Below, one piece after another: positions 1-7,924 of a stretch of DNA of 64,000 nucleotides. This DNA is from Rhizobacter sp. (GTDB lineage: Bacteria > Pseudomonadota > Gammaproteobacteria > Burkholderiales > Burkholderiaceae_C). Every line of letters starts with the position of its first letter. The first letter of the stretch is position 1. Under the pieces are notes generated by a model. That model had not been told where the DNA came from. It worked only from the letters and a program-made list of their open reading frames with translations, and ran no database searches. The DNA lies in NCBI GenBank assembly GCA_019635355.1, contig JAHBZQ010000001.1, positions 868,001-932,000 of the forward strand, read 5' to 3'. A program made the position numbers and the translations under genes.

Positions 1-454
1 CCGTGAAGAGCGTGACCTTGATGCGCGCCTTCCAGAAGGGAAGGCCGCGCTCGATGCCGTAGGCGCGGTTGAGCGCGGTGCGCACCGCCTGCATGCCCGA
101 GGAGGCCGTCCACAGCGTGACCACGAGGCCGATGGTGAGCAGGGCCTGGTTGCGATGCGCGAGCACCTGGTCGATGACCGGCTGCAGCGCCTCGCGCACG
201 ATGGGTGGCGTGTAGCCCATCACGCGCAAGGCCAGCGCCGCGGCGTCACCCGGCTGGCCGACGTAGGCCGCGCCCGCCGAGATCAGCAGGAGCAGCGGGA
301 ACATCGCCAGCACCGACGAGAACGCCATGCTGCCGGCCTGGTTGGCGCTCTGGTGCAGCACGTAGTTGCGGATGGCCAGCAGGATCACGCCGAGGCCCGG
401 TGCGGCCACGGCGGCGTGGCGGGTGCGGTGCCAGAGTCTGTGCAGTCGGGTCAT
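1..454 (-). CDS. YihY/BrkB-family membrane protein (partial, C-terminus outside window)
   Basis: The reading frame starts at an ATG on the minus strand (454) and runs off the left edge, so only the first ~151 residues are seen. The N-terminus reads MTRLHRLWHRTRH and is followed by hydrophobic stretches, including NQAGSMAFSSVLAMFPLLLL and a segment around VVTLWTASSGMQAVRTALN, which is the typical BrkB/YihY pattern (the SSGMQAVRTALNRAYG region is very characteristic). These are polytopic inner-membrane proteins of unsettled function; old annotations as ribonuclease BN are wrong. It begins 7 bases after the glycosylase gene stop and is probably co-transcribed with it. Confidence 0.85.
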   Translation of the reverse strand, partial: MTRLHRLWHRTRHAAVAAPGLGVILLAIRNYVLHQSANQAGSMAFSSVLAMFPLLLLISAGAAYVGQPGDAAALALRVMGYTPPIVREALQPVIDQVLAHRNQALLTIGLVVTLWTASSGMQAVRTALNRAYGIERGLPFWKARIKVTLFT

Positions 455-461
455 GTTCGGT

Positions 462-1049
462 TCACAAGAAACGCCGGCTCACGAAGCGCGAGCCGCGCAG
501 GCCGAAGCGCCAGGGCGCGTCTTTCGCCTTCGAGATGCCGATGCGCACGCCGACCACCACCTCGGCCGGCGCCGATGACGGCTGCAGCTCGAAGGGCGGG
601 CGGTCGAGCGGCAGGCCGTCGTGCGCTTCACGGGTGATGGCCAACGCCTCGCCCACGCGCCCCGGCCCCGCGCACAGCAGCCGGTCGTCGAGCACGCCGC
701 GGCGCTGTCGCATCGTGGCCAGGCCGTGCGTGGGCTCGAGGGCGCGGATCAACACCCCCGCGCCGTGCCCGGCCTCGCGGCACACGAAATTGAGGCACCA
801 GTGGAGGCCGTAGGAGCGGTACACGTAGGCATGGCCGGGCGGGCCGAACATCGTGGCGTTGCGTGCCGTGGGGCCGCTGAAGCTGTGCGAAGCCGGGTCG
901 TCGGCGTCATAGGCTTCGGTTTCGACGATGCGGCCACCGATGCCGTCGACCAGCAGCACGGCGCCGATGAGCGCTTGGGCCACGTCCGCCGACGGCGCGG
1001 CGAAGTCGATGGCGCCGGGGCGCTGCCGCGCGGTGGCGCTCGCGGTCAT
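462..1049 (-). CDS. DNA-3-methyladenine (alkyladenine) glycosylase, AAG/MPG family
   Basis: A 195-residue protein of the AAG/MPG fold, which flips out and excises alkylated purines (3-methyladenine, 7-methylguanine, hypoxanthine) to start base-excision repair. The catalytic ETEAY segment is at residues 43-47, followed by the [12 protein letters not shown] loop and the [15 protein letters not shown] core, all typical. I chose the internal ATG (MTASATARQ) because the upstream 50 codons read through a minus-strand terminator hairpin and have no family similarity. Length matches the usual ~190-210 residues. It is followed closely by the BrkB-like gene. A palindromic operator-like site and a terminator-like hairpin lie upstream and may control it. 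Confidence 0.93.
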   Translation of the reverse strand: MTASATARQRPGAIDFAAPSADVAQALIGAVLLVDGIGGRIVETEAYDADDPASHSFSGPTARNATMFGPPGHAYVYRSYGLHWCLNFVCREAGHGAGVLIRALEPTHGLATMRQRRGVLDDRLLCAGPGRVGEALAITREAHDGLPLDRPPFELQPSSAPAEVVVGVRIGISKAKDAPWRFGLRGSRFVSRRFL

Positions 1050-1149
1050 GGGTGTGGCTCCGGGTGGCGCAGGTTCTGGGTTGGCATACGCCGGAATCTG
1101 CCAGATGCGCAATGACCCTCGGCCTGGAGGCTTGAAAAGAAGCGTGCCG

Positions 1150-1178
1150 AAAAGAAAAGGAGCCCCAGGCGGGGCTCC
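1150..1178 (-). terminator. Rho-independent terminator-like hairpin on minus strand
   Basis: GGAGCCCC and GGGGCTCC form a perfect 8-bp stem around a 4-base loop (1159-1178). Read on the minus strand the stem is followed by a T-rich tract (complement of the A-run at 1150-1158). It would end transcripts from the ClC gene, whose stop is 140 bases upstream, or a short RNA starting between the two. It lies ahead of the glycosylase gene, so it could also act as an attenuator. Confidence 0.75.
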
Positions 1179-1239
1179 AAGAACAAGCGCTTCTGTCAAC
1201 GTCCGCCACCGCTCGAGTAGTCACGGACGAGCAAAGTGT

Positions 1240-1251
1240 ATTTGTTCAAAT
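1240..1251. promoter_or_regulatory. Palindromic operator-like site ATTTGTTCAAAT
   Basis: A perfect AT-rich 12-bp palindrome in a GC-rich intergenic region between the ClC stop and the glycosylase start. The same ATTTGNNCAAAT pattern recurs at 3863-3874 and 7871-7886, each time upstream of a minus-strand gene. The regulator is not known. Confidence 0.4.
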
Positions 1252-1317
1252 TGATTTCTGAACCGGGCATTTCCCGGGGGTTGGCGAAGGATTCGCCACA
1301 AGCGTGAAAAGTCGACG

Positions 1318-2676
1318 TCATGCGGGCGACTTCTCAGGCGGGTTTGCAGGCGCCGCAGGCGGCAGGCGGGTGAGCTGCACGTCGGCCAGGCTCGTGTAAA
1401 GCGGGCGGCTGAGCGTCTTCGAGACGGCGCTCGCCACGAGCGAGCAGGCCATGAGGCTCAGCACCATCGCATGGCCGTCGACCATCTCCATCACGATGAT
1501 GAACGAGGTGAGCGGCGTCTGCGTGGTGGCGGCCAGGAAGCCGGCCATGCCGAGCGCGATCATCGCGGGCGCGTGCGGGTAGCTCATGAGCACGCCGATG
1601 TCGTGGCCGAGCGAGGCGCCGATGGCGAGTGCCGGGGCAAACACGCCGCCCGACACGCCCGACCAGGCCGACACCCAGGTGGCCAGCAGCTTGAAGAGCA
1701 CGAAGATGCCGGGGGTGGAATCGGTGGAACCGGCCCCGTCGAGCAGCCCGCGCGTGTGGGTGTAGCCGCTGCCGAAGGTGGCGCCGTGCGTGGCAACGCC
1801 GATGAGTGCCACCACCAGGCCGCAGGCCGCGGCAAACGCCACCGGGCGCTGCTGGCGAAAGGCCGTGATCCGCCCCGCCGGCCGGCCCGAGAGCGACTGG
1901 ATGAGCAGGCGCGACAGCAGCCCACCCGCCGCGCCGCAGCACAGCGCGATCATGAGACCGGGCAGCACGGCGTCGAGCCCGATGTGCGGCACGACGATGG
2001 CACCGAAATAGTTGCCCGGCCCGAGGATGGACACCGCCACCAGACCGGCCAGCACGATGCCCGCGATGATGAGGCCGCTGTTGCGGTGCTCGGGCGCACG
2101 CGACAGGCCTTCGATGGCGAACATCACGCCGGCCAGCGGCGTGTTGAAGGTGGCCGCCACGCCGGCTGCGCCACCGGCCACGAGCAGCCCGTGCTCGGTG
2201 ACGGCCGAGCGCGCGGGCAGCCAGCGTTTGGCGCCGAGCATGATGCCGGCGGCGATCTGCACCGACGGACCTTCGCGCCCGATCGACAAACCGCCCAGCA
2301 GGCCGGCCGCCGTGAGCAGCATCTTGGCCACCGCGAGCTTCACCGAGACGAAAAGGCCGCGGTTGCCGGCGTCGACCGACGAGTCGAGCGCCGCGATCAC
2401 GCTCGGGATGCCCGAGCCGGCCGCGCCCGCGAAGCTGCGCCGGATCAGCCACACCACGGTCGCGGCGCACAGCGGCGTCCACACCAGCGGCAGCCACCAG
2501 GCGATGGCCGCGAGGGCGTGGAAGGTGCCGAGCAATTTCTCGGTGAGCCAGGTGAAGCCGACGATCGTGAGCCCGGCGCAGGCCGCCATCGCGATGACCA
2601 CGGCGCGGGCGACCCAGAGCCGCCAGTCGGCGAACTCGCGGCGCACGTTGTGCAGGAAGCGCGGCTCGGTGCTCAT
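1318..2676 (-). CDS. ClC-family chloride transporter/channel
   Basis: A 452-residue ClC protein of the inner membrane. The three anion-pathway signatures are present: GSGIP at 87-91, GREGP at 133-137 (gating glutamate E135) and GGVFAP at 343-348, and the pore tyrosine region SRPLYTSL is near the C-terminus. No CBS domains follow. The segment matching IIEEM of E. coli ClcA reads AIEGL (187-191): the first Glu is kept but the second, the intracellular proton glutamate (E203 of ClcA), is Gly here. Coupling to protons may therefore differ from the 2:1 Cl-/H+ exchangers. The start at MSTEPRFL was preferred over an upstream ATG that would overlap the divergent MarR gene. It lies 32 bases from, and divergent to, that regulator gene. 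Confidence 0.93.
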   Translation of the reverse strand: MSTEPRFLHNVRREFADWRLWVARAVVIAMAACAGLTIVGFTWLTEKLLGTFHALAAIAWWLPLVWTPLCAATVVWLIRRSFAGAAGSGIPSVIAALDSSVDAGNRGLFVSVKLAVAKMLLTAAGLLGGLSIGREGPSVQIAAGIMLGAKRWLPARSAVTEHGLLVAGGAAGVAATFNTPLAGVMFAIEGLSRAPEHRNSGLIIAGIVLAGLVAVSILGPGNYFGAIVVPHIGLDAVLPGLMIALCCGAAGGLLSRLLIQSLSGRPAGRITAFRQQRPVAFAAACGLVVALIGVATHGATFGSGYTHTRGLLDGAGSTDSTPGIFVLFKLLATWVSAWSGVSGGVFAPALAIGASLGHDIGVLMSYPHAPAMIALGMAGFLAATTQTPLTSFIIVMEMVDGHAMVLSLMACSLVASAVSKTLSRPLYTSLADVQLTRLPPAAPANPPEKSPA

Positions 2677-2708
2677 GCTGCGGGGCGCGGCGGTCCTATG
2701 ATGGCCGC

Positions 2709-3233
2709 ATGGCCACCCGCAAGCGCGCATCCCGCTCCCCCACACCCGACACCTCCGGTGCGATCGGCGACCACGCCTCCGCCGCGCGGGTGTTGCGGCA
2801 ATTCCGCCAGGTGTTCAACGCCGTGAAGACGCATTTCCAGCAGGTCGAGAAGAAGACCGGCGTGGGCGGTGCGCAGCTGTGGGCGCTGAGCATCATCCGC
2901 TCCAACCCCGGCATCGGCGTGAACGCGCTGGCCGAGGCGATGGACGTGCACCAGTCGACCGCCAGCAACCTCGTGAAGACGCTGGCCGAGCGCGAGTACG
3001 TGGCGGTGACGAAAGGCCCGGTCGACCGGCGCAGCGTGCAGCTCAAGGTGCTGCCGGCCGGCACGCGCCTCCTCAACAAGGCGCCGGGCCCGTTCACCGG
3101 GGTGTTGCCCGACGCGCTGGCCCAGCTTCAACCGGAAACGCTGGTGCGGCTGGAGCTCGACCTGGCCGAACTGCTGGCGCGCCTGAACCCGGATGAAAAC
3201 GCCGCCAACATCCCGCTCGGCCAGGTGCTCTGA
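2709..3233 (+). CDS. MarR-family transcriptional regulator
   Basis: A 174-residue winged-helix regulator. A Lys/Arg-rich N-terminal tail (about 1-25) precedes a dimerisation helix (VLRQFRQVFNAVKTHFQQ), the HTH (LAEAMDVHQSTASNLVKTL, about 77-95) and the wing with DRRSVQLKVLPAG, the strand-turn-strand signature of MarR proteins. These bind palindromic operators as dimers and often respond to phenolic or oxidant ligands. It is transcribed divergently from the ClC gene with only 32 bases between, so it may autoregulate and control that gene. The ligand cannot be told from the sequence. Confidence 0.9.
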   Translation: MATRKRASRSPTPDTSGAIGDHASAARVLRQFRQVFNAVKTHFQQVEKKTGVGGAQLWALSIIRSNPGIGVNALAEAMDVHQSTASNLVKTLAEREYVAVTKGPVDRRSVQLKVLPAGTRLLNKAPGPFTGVLPDALAQLQPETLVRLELDLAELLARLNPDENAANIPLGQVL

Positions 3234-3248
3234 CACGGCCGGCCCGGC

Positions 3249-3797
3249 TCAGGGCTTCGCGTAGACGATGTCGGCGCGGCGGTTGTGGTTGTAGGCCGAC
3301 TCGTCGTGGCCCTTGTCCTGCGGGTGCTCTTCGCCCCAGCTGATGGGCTCCATCTGCGAGTCGCGCACGCCCCAGATCTTGAGGGCCTTGAGCGTGGCTT
3401 CGGCGCGCTTCTGGCCGAGGGCGAGGTTGTACTCGGCGCTGCCGCGTTCGTCGGCGTTGCCTTCGATCTTGACCTTGAGGGTGGGCATGGCGGCGAGGTA
3501 CTTGCCGTGCTGCTCGATCACGCGGGCGTCTTCGGGGCCGATCGTGGCGTCGTCGAAGGCGAAGAACACGCTGTGCTCCTTGCTCAGCGCGCTGTTGGCG
3601 TCGAGGTGGGCCGGCAGGGTGGTGGAACGCACCGTCGACGCGGCCTGGCCCATGCCATTGGTGGAGCCCGACTTGCCGGCAGCGGCGGCGCCCGGCGCTG
3701 CCGTGGCGGAGGTCGAGGCCTTGTCGGTGGGTGTGCTGGAGCATGCCGCCAGCAGCATCACGAGCCCGGCGGTTGCCACTGAAACGAGTTTGGTCAC
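3249..3797 (-). CDS. Pal-like OmpA-domain outer-membrane lipoprotein
   Basis: A 182-residue lipoprotein. A GTG start (VTKLVSVATAG) with an AGGAG element 7 bases upstream gives a clean signal peptide ending in a LAAC lipobox, lipidated Cys at 19; the longer in-frame version has no signal sequence. After an Ala/Ser/Thr linker comes an OmpA-like peptidoglycan-binding domain: FFAFDDATI, then GNADERGSAEYNLALGQKRA and a C-terminal NHNRRADIVY, very close to the Pal signature. It is not beside tolB or ybgF, so it is probably a Pal paralogue tethering the outer membrane to peptidoglycan and not the main Pal. Two palindromic operator-like sites lie just upstream. Confidence 0.9.
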   Translation of the reverse strand: MTKLVSVATAGLVMLLAACSSTPTDKASTSATAAPGAAAAGKSGSTNGMGQAASTVRSTTLPAHLDANSALSKEHSVFFAFDDATIGPEDARVIEQHGKYLAAMPTLKVKIEGNADERGSAEYNLALGQKRAEATLKALKIWGVRDSQMEPISWGEEHPQDKGHDESAYNHNRRADIVYAKP

Positions 3798-3862
3798 GAC
3801 GTGTCTCCTGGGGTTGTCGGAGCCCCCTCTGGGCCCCGGTCGCGCCGGGATGTTACGCGCAG

Positions 3863-3896
3863 ATTTGTCCAAATACATCATGCATTCGGACAAATG
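3863..3896. promoter_or_regulatory. Paired operator-like palindromes upstream of the Pal-like gene
   Basis: ATTTGTCCAAAT (3863-3874, perfect) and ATTCGGACAAAT (3885-3896, one mismatch) are centred 22 bp apart, about two helical turns, which suits cooperative binding of two dimers. They lie 66-99 bases upstream of the lipoprotein start on the minus strand. The core matches the sites at 1240 and 7871. Confidence 0.5.
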
Positions 3897-3914
3897 CTTC
3901 ACGCCGCCGGCCGT

Positions 3915-4181
3915 TCAACGGCGCCGGTTCTTGTCCCAGATGGCGAGCACGATCACGGCGTAGGCAATGAAGCGGATGCAGTAGTGCAGCGGCTCCAGCT
4001 CGCTCACGCCGATCACGCCCATGGCCGCGCGGTTGACGGCTTCGATGAGGAAGGAGGCCGCGAAGAGCAGGTAGAAGCGGTCGCGGCTGCTGCGCCAGTA
4101 GCGCAGGAAGAAGAGCCCGATGGCGAATGAGCTGGCGGCGATGGCGCCGATGAGGACGTTTGACACGGCGGCGCTGTTCAT
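3915..4181 (-). CDS. Small membrane protein, DUF5985-like
   Basis: An 88-residue protein with three predicted membrane helices (VLIGAIAASSFAIGLFFLRY, YLLFAASFLIEAVNRAAMGV, YCIRFIAYAVIVLAIWD) and a basic C-terminus (DKNRRR). It resembles the small DUF5985 proteins often found as adjacent pairs in proteobacteria; function unknown. It overlaps the preceding gene by ATGA, so the two are translationally coupled and probably form a heteromeric membrane pair. Family assignment is from memory of the pattern, not a search. Confidence 0.75.
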   Translation of the reverse strand: MNSAAVSNVLIGAIAASSFAIGLFFLRYWRSSRDRFYLLFAASFLIEAVNRAAMGVIGVSELEPLHYCIRFIAYAVIVLAIWDKNRRR

Positions 4182-4441
4182 GCGTCACCATCCAGGATGA
4201 GGCCCGCCAGCAGCACCAGCAGCGCCACGAGCGCCATCGACAGCCGGAAGACCGACAGGTCGGTGGTCGGGAAGACCATCTTGTCGAAGATGAGCAGCAC
4301 GCTGTTGAGCGTCAGGCCGACGAAGCACAGCCCGCCCCACAGGAGCAGGCGGAAGCGGCTTCGCATGAAGGCACGCAGCAGCAGCCAGGCGCACAGGCCG
4401 GCCGTGATCGCGCAAGCGGCATAGGCAATCTCCGCCATCAC
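4178..4441 (-). CDS. Small membrane protein, DUF5985-like partner
   Basis: An 87-residue protein (86 if the second of two adjacent ATGs is used) with three hydrophobic helices and the phrase LLLWGGLCFVGLTLNSVLLI in the middle. It sits between a winged-helix-like gene (4-base overlap) and the second small membrane gene (4-base overlap), so all three form one tight operon. The pair shares the topology of three helices with short loops, suggesting an old duplication. No catalytic residues are evident. Function unknown. Confidence 0.75.
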   Translation of the reverse strand: MMAEIAYAACAITAGLCAWLLLRAFMRSRFRLLLWGGLCFVGLTLNSVLLIFDKMVFPTTDLSVFRLSMALVALLVLLAGLILDGDA

Positions 4442-4824
4442 GTGTCCTTTCTCAGCTTGAAGGCGTTGGCGAAGCGCTCGGCGCTGCGCTGTGTCGCGTC
4501 GTGGACGAGGTTGGTGATCCCGACGAGGTTGGCCTGGTAGCAGGCGAAGAGTTCGGTGAGGGCGTGGGCCAGGTCGGCGTCGCGCGGTGCGTAGCGGTAG
4601 GTGCCGTCGACCGCGGCCACGATGCCGGCCGCGGCCAGCTGCGAGAGCAGTTTCTCGGCGACCGGCACGGCCACGTAGAGCGCCGAGGCCATCTTTTCCG
4701 GCGTCTGCGACTCATCGGGCGCGAGATGGAAGAGGCGCGCCGCCTCGAGGAACGGTACCGACGGCACGCTCGTCAGCACGAAGCGCCGCACCGCATCGGG
4801 GATCGTGGGGTCGCGTCTCGACAT
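4438..4824 (-). CDS. Hypothetical winged-helix-like protein
   Basis: A 128-residue soluble protein starting MSRRDPTIPDAVRRFV. The stretch TPEKMASALYVAVPVAEKLL followed by LAAAGIVAAVDGTYRYAPRD looks like a helix-turn-helix with a wing: a recognition helix, a loop and a two-stranded turn ending in a Tyr-rich strand. That suggests a DNA-binding or structural winged helix. It leads the three-gene operon with two small membrane proteins, so it may regulate or anchor them. I do not recognise a named family. The upstream in-frame codons overlap otsB and were not used. Confidence 0.7.
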   Translation of the reverse strand: MSRRDPTIPDAVRRFVLTSVPSVPFLEAARLFHLAPDESQTPEKMASALYVAVPVAEKLLSQLAAAGIVAAVDGTYRYAPRDADLAHALTELFACYQANLVGITNLVHDATQRSAERFANAFKLRKDT

Positions 4825-4834
4825 GGGGGTGGGT

Positions 4835-5599
4835 TCAGCGGCCGAGGGTGTGCGTGAGGTCGACGAGGCGGCGCAACACGCCGGCCACATCGCGCTGAGT
4901 ATCGACGTAGAAGCTCGCCCCCGTCACGTGCTCGGTGCGGCCGACGTGGATGGTGAGCCAACTGGGGCGCGACATGCGGTACACCGACTCGTCGGTCACG
5001 TCGTCGCCCATGAAGAGAACGCCGGTGGCGCCGGCTTCGGCCACCAGCGCTTCCACCGCGTGGCCCTTGGTCGACGCACCGGCCAGCACGAGGTTGACGC
5101 AGCACTTGCCGCCGAAGACGTGCAGGCGCTCGTCGAGCGGCTCGATGGTGCGCTGGATCGCCTGCCGCGCCCGCGCGTGGTCGGGGGCCTGGCGGTAGTG
5201 CAGCGTCCATGAGAGCTGCTTGTCTTCGAGCGTCACGCCCGCGGCGTCGAGCTCGGGCTGGTGCGCCGCGAGTCGGGCCTTGAGCCAGGCGGCAGCGCCG
5301 AGATGCTCGGGCGAGGGCGCATCGCCCAGGCCTTCGGCGCCGTGGTTGCCCACCACGAAGGTGGGCGAGAAGCCGAGGCGCGGCGCGAGGTCCTGCGTCG
5401 ATCGGCCCGAGACCACCGCGATCTTGAAATGGCCGAGCAGGTGCAGCAGCAGACCGGCGGTCGCGGCGGGCGTGAAGGCATCGCCCGGGTCGTCGACGAT
5501 GGGGGCGAGCGTGCCGTCGAAGTCGAACACCAGCAGCGCCTGCGTCTCGACCGCTCGGCGCAGGGCCACGGCGCCCTCGGGGCTGAAGATGGACCTCAC
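4835..5599 (-). CDS. otsB: Trehalose-6-phosphate phosphatase
   Basis: A 254-residue HAD-superfamily phosphatase that hydrolyses trehalose 6-phosphate to trehalose, the second step of the OtsAB pathway. HAD motif I is FDFDGTLAP with the nucleophile and acid/base Asp at 26 and 28; motif II is VVSGRS (Ser 63); motif IV is GDDVTDE. The start is a GTG whose last two bases form part of the otsA stop (GTGA overlap), giving coupled translation after otsA. Longer in-frame readings lie inside otsA and are not real. Length fits bacterial OtsB (240-270). Confidence 0.95.
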   Translation of the reverse strand: MRSIFSPEGAVALRRAVETQALLVFDFDGTLAPIVDDPGDAFTPAATAGLLLHLLGHFKIAVVSGRSTQDLAPRLGFSPTFVVGNHGAEGLGDAPSPEHLGAAAWLKARLAAHQPELDAAGVTLEDKQLSWTLHYRQAPDHARARQAIQRTIEPLDERLHVFGGKCCVNLVLAGASTKGHAVEALVAEAGATGVLFMGDDVTDESVYRMSRPSWLTIHVGRTEHVTGASFYVDTQRDVAGVLRRLVDLTHTLGR

Positions 5600-7839
5600 G
5601 CGGCCTCCGAGGTGCCGTGGCGCTGCACGCGCGCTTCGATGCGCTGGCGCAGCCGCATGCGGGCGGCGTCGGACAGCATGCGCCCGGCCCAGCGGTAGAC
5701 GTTGAACTCGCGCACCGTCATGCGCAGGCTGGCCATGCGCTCGTGCTGCTCGGCGGCGGGCATCACGAGCGCCTGGTGGATCGCGTCGGCGCACTCTTCC
5801 ACGTGGTAGGGGTTCACCACCAGCGCCTCGTGCATTTCGCGCGCGGCGCCGGCGAAGCGGCTGAGCACGAGCACGCCTTGCTCGTCGCTGCGCGCGGCGA
5901 CGAATTCCTTGCAGACGAGGTTCATGCCGTCGTGCAGGCTCGTCACCAGGCACACATCGGCCGCGCGGTACAGCTCGTTGAGCTGCTCATGTTCATGGTG
6001 CTCGACCAGCAGGATCACCGGCTCGTAGTCCGGCGAGCCGAAGCGGGCCGCGATGCGCCGGCACACGCGCTCGATGCGGTCCTGGAAGGAGCGGTATTCC
6101 TCCAGCGAGCTTCGCGTGGGCGCGGCCACCTGCACGAGCGTGAAGTGGCCCACCCACTCGGGGTGCTTTTCCAGCAGGCGCTCCACCGCGTGCAGCCGCT
6201 CGAGGATGCCCTTGGTGTAGTCGAAGCGGTCGACACCCACCGCGATGCGGTGCCCGGGCGTGAGCTTGAGCCGCTGGATCACCGCGGCGCGGCAGTCCTC
6301 GGCGGGGCGCCAGCGGGCGGCGAGATCCTTCGCGGGCCATTCGATCGAGATCGGGTAGCTCTCGACGTAGGTCTCGGTGTTCTGCACCGAGACGATGGAG
6401 TGCTCCTGCTCGATGCGGGCTTCAAGGTAGCGGTCGACCGTCTCCATGAAGTTCTTGCAATGGAAACGCGTGTGGAAGCCGAGGATCGTGCTGCCCAGCA
6501 GGCCCTGAAGCAGCTCGCGGCGCCACGGGCAGATGCCGAACGATTCGGGGTTGGGCCAGGGGATGTGCCAGAAGGTGAGGATGGTGGCCCCGGGCAGCTT
6601 CTCGCGGATCATCGCGGGCACCAGGGCGAAGTGGTAGTCCTGCACCAGCACGATCGGGTCTTCGCTGCGCGCTTCGGCGATCACCGCGTCGGCGAAGCGC
6701 CGGTTCACCTGCTGGTAGGCCTGCCAGTCGCTCTCGCGGAAGACCGGGCGCACGTGCGCCACGTGGCACAGCGGCCAGAGGCCTTCGTTGGCGAAGCCGT
6801 AGTAGTAGCCCTGTTCCTCTTCCGGCGTGAGCCAGATGCGGCGCAGCGAATACTCGTCGCGGCCCGGCGGCACCTTGATGCGGTCGTGTGCGTCGACCGT
6901 CTTCGTGTCGCCGCTTCCGCCGCCATGCGCGACCCAGGTGCCCGAGCAGGCGCGCATCACGGGCTCGATGGCGGTGACGAGGCCGCTCGCCGGCCGGCGC
7001 ACGAAGAGTTCGCCCTTGTCGTCGAGCTCGTGGATGTAGGGCTCGCGGTTCGAGACCACGATGACCTCGTCGCCGCGCAGCTTGGTGCGCAGCAGCCCGC
7101 GCAGGCGGTCGGCGTCCCATTCGGTTTCGGGGCCGAGGGCGCGCCGGTATTCGTCTTCGAGGTCTCTGAGGCGCAGGCGGATGTCGGCCGCGAGCGGCGC
7201 GAGGTGGTGCCCGGGTGCGAGCGGTCTGAGCAGGCCTTCGCCGCGCAGCAGGCCGCGGATGCCGGCCACCCAGCCGCGCCAGCTCAGCTGCGCCACCACG
7301 ACGGTGATGAAGGCCATGGCGGCGCCCAGCACGGCGATGAACGCGATCAGGTACTTGCGGGTGTCCTGGCTGCGCCGCTCGATGAAGCTCAGGTCGTGCA
7401 GGAGGACGAGGTTGGCCGCGACACCAGCGCTCGTCTGCACCGGGTGCACGCCCACGTGCACGGTGCCGCCTTCGATGGCGAGCACGGGGGGTGCCGAGTC
7501 GGCTGCCGCACGCGCCTGGTCGCACGACAGGGCGGCGGGGTAGCCCTCGGTGCGCCGGTCGAGCGTGCCTTCGCGGGTGCACAGGCCAATGCCCATGACA
7601 CGCTCGTCTTTCGCCGCGCGGTCGATCATCGGCTGCAGCCGCGCGGTGTTGGCCTCGACCATCGCATCGGCGATGGCCTCGGCCAGCGCGTTGGTCACGA
7701 GTTCACCGCGCAGGTTGAGGTCGCGTGAGAACCAACGCAGCGTCAGCTGGTCCATCAACGGCAGCGCGAGAGAAGCGGCGAGGCCCAGGGTTGCCAGCAG
7801 CGGCACGAGAAAGCGGAGCTGAAGCCTCAGCGAGTTCAC
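5596..7839 (-). CDS. otsA: Trehalose-6-phosphate synthase with N-terminal membrane sensor-like module
   Basis: A 747-residue protein, much longer than E. coli OtsA (474). The GT20 catalytic domain starts near residue 259 and makes trehalose 6-phosphate from UDP-glucose and glucose 6-phosphate; conserved segments include [36 protein letters not shown] and [15 protein letters not shown]. Ahead of it are a first membrane helix (about 4-29), a predicted periplasmic segment of ~130 residues with two Cys, a second helix (163-186) and a short HAMP-like linker (187-235). The chosen GTG start gives this clean membrane N-terminus; the longer reading overlaps the divergent MscS gene. The architecture suggests a membrane-anchored enzyme that could sense envelope or osmotic state. 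Confidence 0.93.
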   Translation of the reverse strand: MNSLRLQLRFLVPLLATLGLAASLALPLMDQLTLRWFSRDLNLRGELVTNALAEAIADAMVEANTARLQPMIDRAAKDERVMGIGLCTREGTLDRRTEGYPAALSCDQARAAADSAPPVLAIEGGTVHVGVHPVQTSAGVAANLVLLHDLSFIERRSQDTRKYLIAFIAVLGAAMAFITVVVAQLSWRGWVAGIRGLLRGEGLLRPLAPGHHLAPLAADIRLRLRDLEDEYRRALGPETEWDADRLRGLLRTKLRGDEVIVVSNREPYIHELDDKGELFVRRPASGLVTAIEPVMRACSGTWVAHGGGSGDTKTVDAHDRIKVPPGRDEYSLRRIWLTPEEEQGYYYGFANEGLWPLCHVAHVRPVFRESDWQAYQQVNRRFADAVIAEARSEDPIVLVQDYHFALVPAMIREKLPGATILTFWHIPWPNPESFGICPWRRELLQGLLGSTILGFHTRFHCKNFMETVDRYLEARIEQEHSIVSVQNTETYVESYPISIEWPAKDLAARWRPAEDCRAAVIQRLKLTPGHRIAVGVDRFDYTKGILERLHAVERLLEKHPEWVGHFTLVQVAAPTRSSLEEYRSFQDRIERVCRRIAARFGSPDYEPVILLVEHHEHEQLNELYRAADVCLVTSLHDGMNLVCKEFVAARSDEQGVLVLSRFAGAAREMHEALVVNPYHVEECADAIHQALVMPAAEQHERMASLRMTVREFNVYRWAGRMLSDAARMRLRQRIEARVQRHGTSEAA

Positions 7840-7867
7840 ATGATTTCCAGAGACGCGGGGGGAGGAT

Positions 7868-7886
7868 TCTATATTTGTGCAAATAT
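7868..7886. promoter_or_regulatory. Operator-like palindrome in the otsA/mscS divergent region
   Basis: ATATTTGTGCAAATAT (7871-7886) is a perfect 16-bp palindrome in the 85-bp gap between otsA and the MscS gene. On the minus strand it overlaps a -10-like TATAGAAT, so a bound protein could block otsA transcription. It matches the core of sites at 1240 and 3863. Confidence 0.5.
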
Positions 7887-7924
7887 GACCCCGAGCCCGG
7901 TGTCGTAGAGCAGCGGAGATGGGT

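Noticed and set aside
5617..7728. Over 700-codon open frame opposite otsA
   Set aside because: Antisense shadow of otsA with low-complexity composition and no recognisable domain.
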